From positions 239,546 to 303,545 of the forward strand of contig NZ_JAKUJZ010000006.1 in assembly GCF_022436675.1 (NCBI RefSeq): a stretch of 64,000 nt of DNA, given 5' to 3'. The notes beneath the pieces were generated by a model that searched no databases, had not been told where the DNA came from, and saw only the letters and a list, made by a program, of their open reading frames with translations. Source of the DNA: Rheinheimera hassiensis (GTDB taxonomy: Bacteria; Pseudomonadota; Gammaproteobacteria; Enterobacterales; Alteromonadaceae). Made by a program: the position numbers and the translations under genes. Every line of letters begins with the position of its first letter. Position 1 is the stretch's first letter. Below are positions 62,411 to 64,000 of this stretch, in pieces.

Positions 62411-62484
62411 GCGGGTGTAGTTCAATGGTAGAACGAAAGCTTCCCAAGCTTTAGACACGGGTTCGATTCCCGCCACCCGCTCCA
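62411..62484 (+). tRNA. tRNA-Gly (anticodon CCC)
   Basis: A 74-nt cloverleaf: acceptor arms GCGGGTG (62411-62417) and CACCCGC (62474-62480), D arm with TTCAATGGTAGAA, anticodon stem AAAGC/GCTTT around loop TTCCCAA (anticodon CCC), T arm with GGTTCGATTCC, and an encoded CCA (62482-62484). It reads GGG codons. Its 3' half is repeated at 62777-62818. Confidence 0.95.
62448..62483 (+). repeat. Direct repeat, left copy (3' half of tRNA-Gly)
   Basis: 36 bp from the anticodon stem through the acceptor end, identical to 62783-62818. Extending left by six bases gives 41 of 42 matches. The position at a tRNA 3' end is the classical attachment site of tyrosine-recombinase elements. Confidence 0.85.
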
Positions 62485-62492
62485 ACTCAGGT

Positions 62493-62705
62493 TTATTCAT
62501 ACTTAGCGCGAATGCTGCTAAACACATCGGTAGATTTAATCGCCAGCCCTTGCTCTAGCTGAGTAACGGACACTTTAATATCATCACTAATGCGCTTCGC
62601 CTGAACAAACTCAGCAAAAGCACGGGCAACAGATTGTGGGTTGTCACCAAACACTTGCTTTAGATCTGCTTCCAATACAGGGTTATCTATCTGAATATTT
62701 AACAT
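62493..62705 (-). CDS. Small antitoxin-like protein (orphan)
   Basis: A 70-residue acidic protein beginning MLNIQIDNPVLEADLKQVFG and ending DVFSSIRAKYE. The short N-terminal strand, a helix pair, and a C-terminal tail with SVTQLEQGLAIKSTDVF resemble ribbon-helix-helix antitoxins of the ParD/RelB type. GCGGAG precedes the ATG. No toxin gene is adjacent: upstream lies the tRNA-like repeat and downstream, after 8 bp, the tRNA. The family assignment is a guess from pattern. Confidence 0.6.
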   Translation of the reverse strand: MLNIQIDNPVLEADLKQVFGDNPQSVARAFAEFVQAKRISDDIKVSVTQLEQGLAIKSTDVFSSIRAKYE

Positions 62706-62745
62706 CTGAATACTCCGCTTTGGTTTACTACAAGCATACTGCTTA

Positions 62746-62818
62746 TAACAATGTAGCTCAACTGATGCCCGTTACCTCCCAGGCTTTAGACACGGGTTCG
62801 ATTCCCGCCACCCGCTCC
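62746..62818 (+). pseudogene. Degenerate tRNA-Gly copy / right direct repeat
   Basis: The 3' part (62783-62818) is identical to 36 bp of tRNA-Gly. The 5' part still resembles a tRNA D arm (TGTAGCTCAACTGAT), but the acceptor 5' strand is lost and cannot pair with CACCCGC, and no CCA follows (CCGG instead). It is therefore either a decayed second tRNA-Gly or the far attachment site of a small element. Confidence 0.7.
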
Positions 62819-62823
62819 GGTTT

Positions 62824-62855
62824 CTGCGCAAAAAAAATATTTTGCAGTTTTTTTG
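62824..62855 (+). terminator. Possible terminator after the tRNA-like copy
   Basis: CTGC...AAAA pairs with TTTTGCAG, followed by seven T residues (62848-62854). It may be the original terminator of the tRNA unit, now separated from the intact tRNA by the antitoxin-like gene. Confidence 0.45.
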
Positions 62856-62916
62856 TCACAGCAGATCATGCTGACGGTACTTAGTAATGTTACTCAACAC
62901 TTACTAAGGAATTGTC

Positions 62917-63846
62917 ATGCACAATAAGATAAAAACCAGCGCGCAAAATAACAGCAAAAAACCACAACCCGGTTTCTGGACTCGCTTTGCTATTTCACTC
63001 ACTATCGTTGGCGGTATGCTGGCGGCCAATTTTAGCAGCAAAGCCGCTGAGAGCTTTAACGTTGAGGTGATAGGCAGCGGCAAGCCGGTACTAATGATCC
63101 CCGGTTTAATGTCTGACGAGCGCGTATGGCGTCCAACCGCACAGGCACTGGCCGATAAATACCAGCTGCATTTAATCAGCATTGCTGGTTTTGCCGGTAC
63201 AACTGCTATTACCGGTGACTTACTGCCCACCGTAAAACAAGAGTTACTGCAGTATATTGCGCAACAGCAACTGACAAAACCAGCTATTGTTGGCCATAGT
63301 TTAGGTGCCTTTATGGCATTTAGCCTAGCCAGTAGTGCACCCGACAGTATAGGCACTGTCATCGCCGTAGATGGCTTGCCTTATCTGGCACCGGTGTTTA
63401 GCCGCGATAGCAACACCACGGTGGCGCAGGTAATGCCGCAGGCAGAGTATTTCAAAACTCTGTATCAGGGGATGAACTCAGAGCAACTGGCAAATATGAC
63501 AACGCAAGGTGTGCAAATCCAGGCTATATCGGAGGCCCATCAACAGTTGGTAATTGCTATGGCGGCAGCCTCAGATCCGCGCAGTGTAGGCCAAGCCGTG
63601 TATGAGCTGCTAACCACTGATCTGCGACCCCAAGTACATAACATTAAGAGCAAAGTATTATTAATTGGTGCTGGCGGTGCCCTGCGCAGCGAAGCTGAAC
63701 TCATAGCTGCCAACGCTTTGTATCAACAGCAAATTGCTACTATTGCTAATGCCACACTTGAGTTTAACCGTGAAGCACGGCATTTTATTATGCTGGATCA
63801 ACCAGACTGGTTAACCCGCCGTATTGCAGATGCATTAAAGGACTAA
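62917..63846 (+). CDS. Alpha/beta hydrolase, membrane-anchored or exported
   Basis: A 309-residue protein with an N-terminal signal or anchor (about residues 22-44, after a lysine-rich start), then an alpha/beta hydrolase fold: the oxyanion region PVLMIPGLMSDERVW, the nucleophile elbow GHSLG with S128, and a C-terminal catalytic histidine in EARHFIMLDQPDWL. AAGGAA precedes the ATG. The gene stops 5 bp before a sigma factor start, so the two are probably co-transcribed. The substrate is unknown. Confidence 0.87.
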   Translation: MHNKIKTSAQNNSKKPQPGFWTRFAISLTIVGGMLAANFSSKAAESFNVEVIGSGKPVLMIPGLMSDERVWRPTAQALADKYQLHLISIAGFAGTTAITGDLLPTVKQELLQYIAQQQLTKPAIVGHSLGAFMAFSLASSAPDSIGTVIAVDGLPYLAPVFSRDSNTTVAQVMPQAEYFKTLYQGMNSEQLANMTTQGVQIQAISEAHQQLVIAMAAASDPRSVGQAVYELLTTDLRPQVHNIKSKVLLIGAGGALRSEAELIAANALYQQQIATIANATLEFNREARHFIMLDQPDWLTRRIADALKD

Positions 63847-63851
63847 GCAGC

Positions 63852-64000
63852 ATGAGCATTTCAATTACCGAGCACCAACTTATTCCTGATGTTACGGCGG
63901 CGCAGTTGGGTGATATCAACGCCTTTAAGCGCCTGGTAGCGTGCTGCCAGCGCAGTGTCAGCAGCATAGCGCTGGCTATCGTTAAAGATTTAGATGCCAG
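63852..64000 (+). CDS. ECF-like RNA polymerase sigma factor (N-terminal part)
   Basis: Only 49 full codons are present before the window ends. The translation MSISITEHQLIPDVTAAQLG continues with DINAFKRLVACCQRSVSSIA and LAIVKDLDA, the usual start of sigma-70 region 2 in ECF-type factors (pattern GD..AF..LV..CQ). It lies 5 bp after the hydrolase. The anti-sigma factor, if any, would lie outside the window. Confidence 0.65.
   Translation, partial: MSISITEHQLIPDVTAAQLGDINAFKRLVACCQRSVSSIALAIVKDLDA

Overview
The window is a stretch of ordinary chromosome from a gammaproteobacterium. Gene orders of the accA-dnaE-rnhB-lpxB-lpxA-fabZ-lpxD-skp-bamA-rseP-dxr-cdsA-uppS-frr-pyrH-tsf-rpsB type and rpoE-rseABC-lepA-lepB-rnc-era-recO-pdxJ-acpS are typical of that class. 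The accessory genes (DUF2789, DUF3301, DUF5924, DUF4124, the yqcC-truC-yqcA set, BarA beside rlmD-relA-mazG) point to an Alteromonadales/Chromatiaceae-like marine or freshwater lineage such as Rheinheimera, Alishewanella or Arsukibacterium. The genus is an inference from gene content and was not tested by any search.

Layout: 1-18336 is one long minus-strand array for envelope biogenesis and translation: fatty-acid and lipid A synthesis, BAM assembly, isoprenoid and phospholipid precursors, ribosome recycling, UMP kinase, EF-Ts and S2. 18646-22918 (plus) carries map-glnD-dapD. 22982-28696 mixes a small membrane protein, cysZ, gdhA, yqcC-truC-yqcA, DUF3301, a GNAT-like protein and DUF2789. 28807-37034 (mostly minus) holds eno, pyrG, mazG, relA and rlmD, with plus-strand hpf embedded. 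barA (plus) is followed by the minus-strand block acpS-pdxJ-recO-era-rnc-lepB-lepA-rseC-rseB-rseA-rpoE, ending divergently against nadB. 50628-64000 holds ygfX/sdhE, ygfZ, a SlyD-type isomerase, an M23 peptidase overlapping a bactofilin, a secreted M20 amidohydrolase, dbpA, arfB, prpE, DUF5924, several small secreted proteins, tRNA-Gly(CCC), an antitoxin-like gene, an alpha/beta hydrolase and the start of an ECF-like sigma factor.

Themes: envelope assembly and its stress response sit together (bamA, skp, rseP; rpoE-rseABC; lepB). Nitrogen and stringent signalling are also present (glnD, gdhA, relA, mazG, hpf). No phage, insertion sequence or CRISPR array was seen.

The most unusual signals are non-coding. 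First, a family of three roughly 97-164 bp palindromic elements (31995-32093, 55904-56067, 57610-57706) folds into a closed arm structure. The GGA-containing motifs in its apical hairpins closely resemble CsrA/RsmA binding sites, and two copies bracket dbpA. Second, tRNA-Gly(CCC) has a duplicated 3' half, with an orphan antitoxin-like gene lying between the two copies like a tiny integrated element or the remnant of one. Smaller regulatory signals include a palindrome over the likely gdhA start site, a hairpin burying the ribosome-binding site of the M20 amidohydrolase, a sigma-E-like promoter before rpoE, and hairpins in the rpsB leader and the rpsB-tsf spacer.
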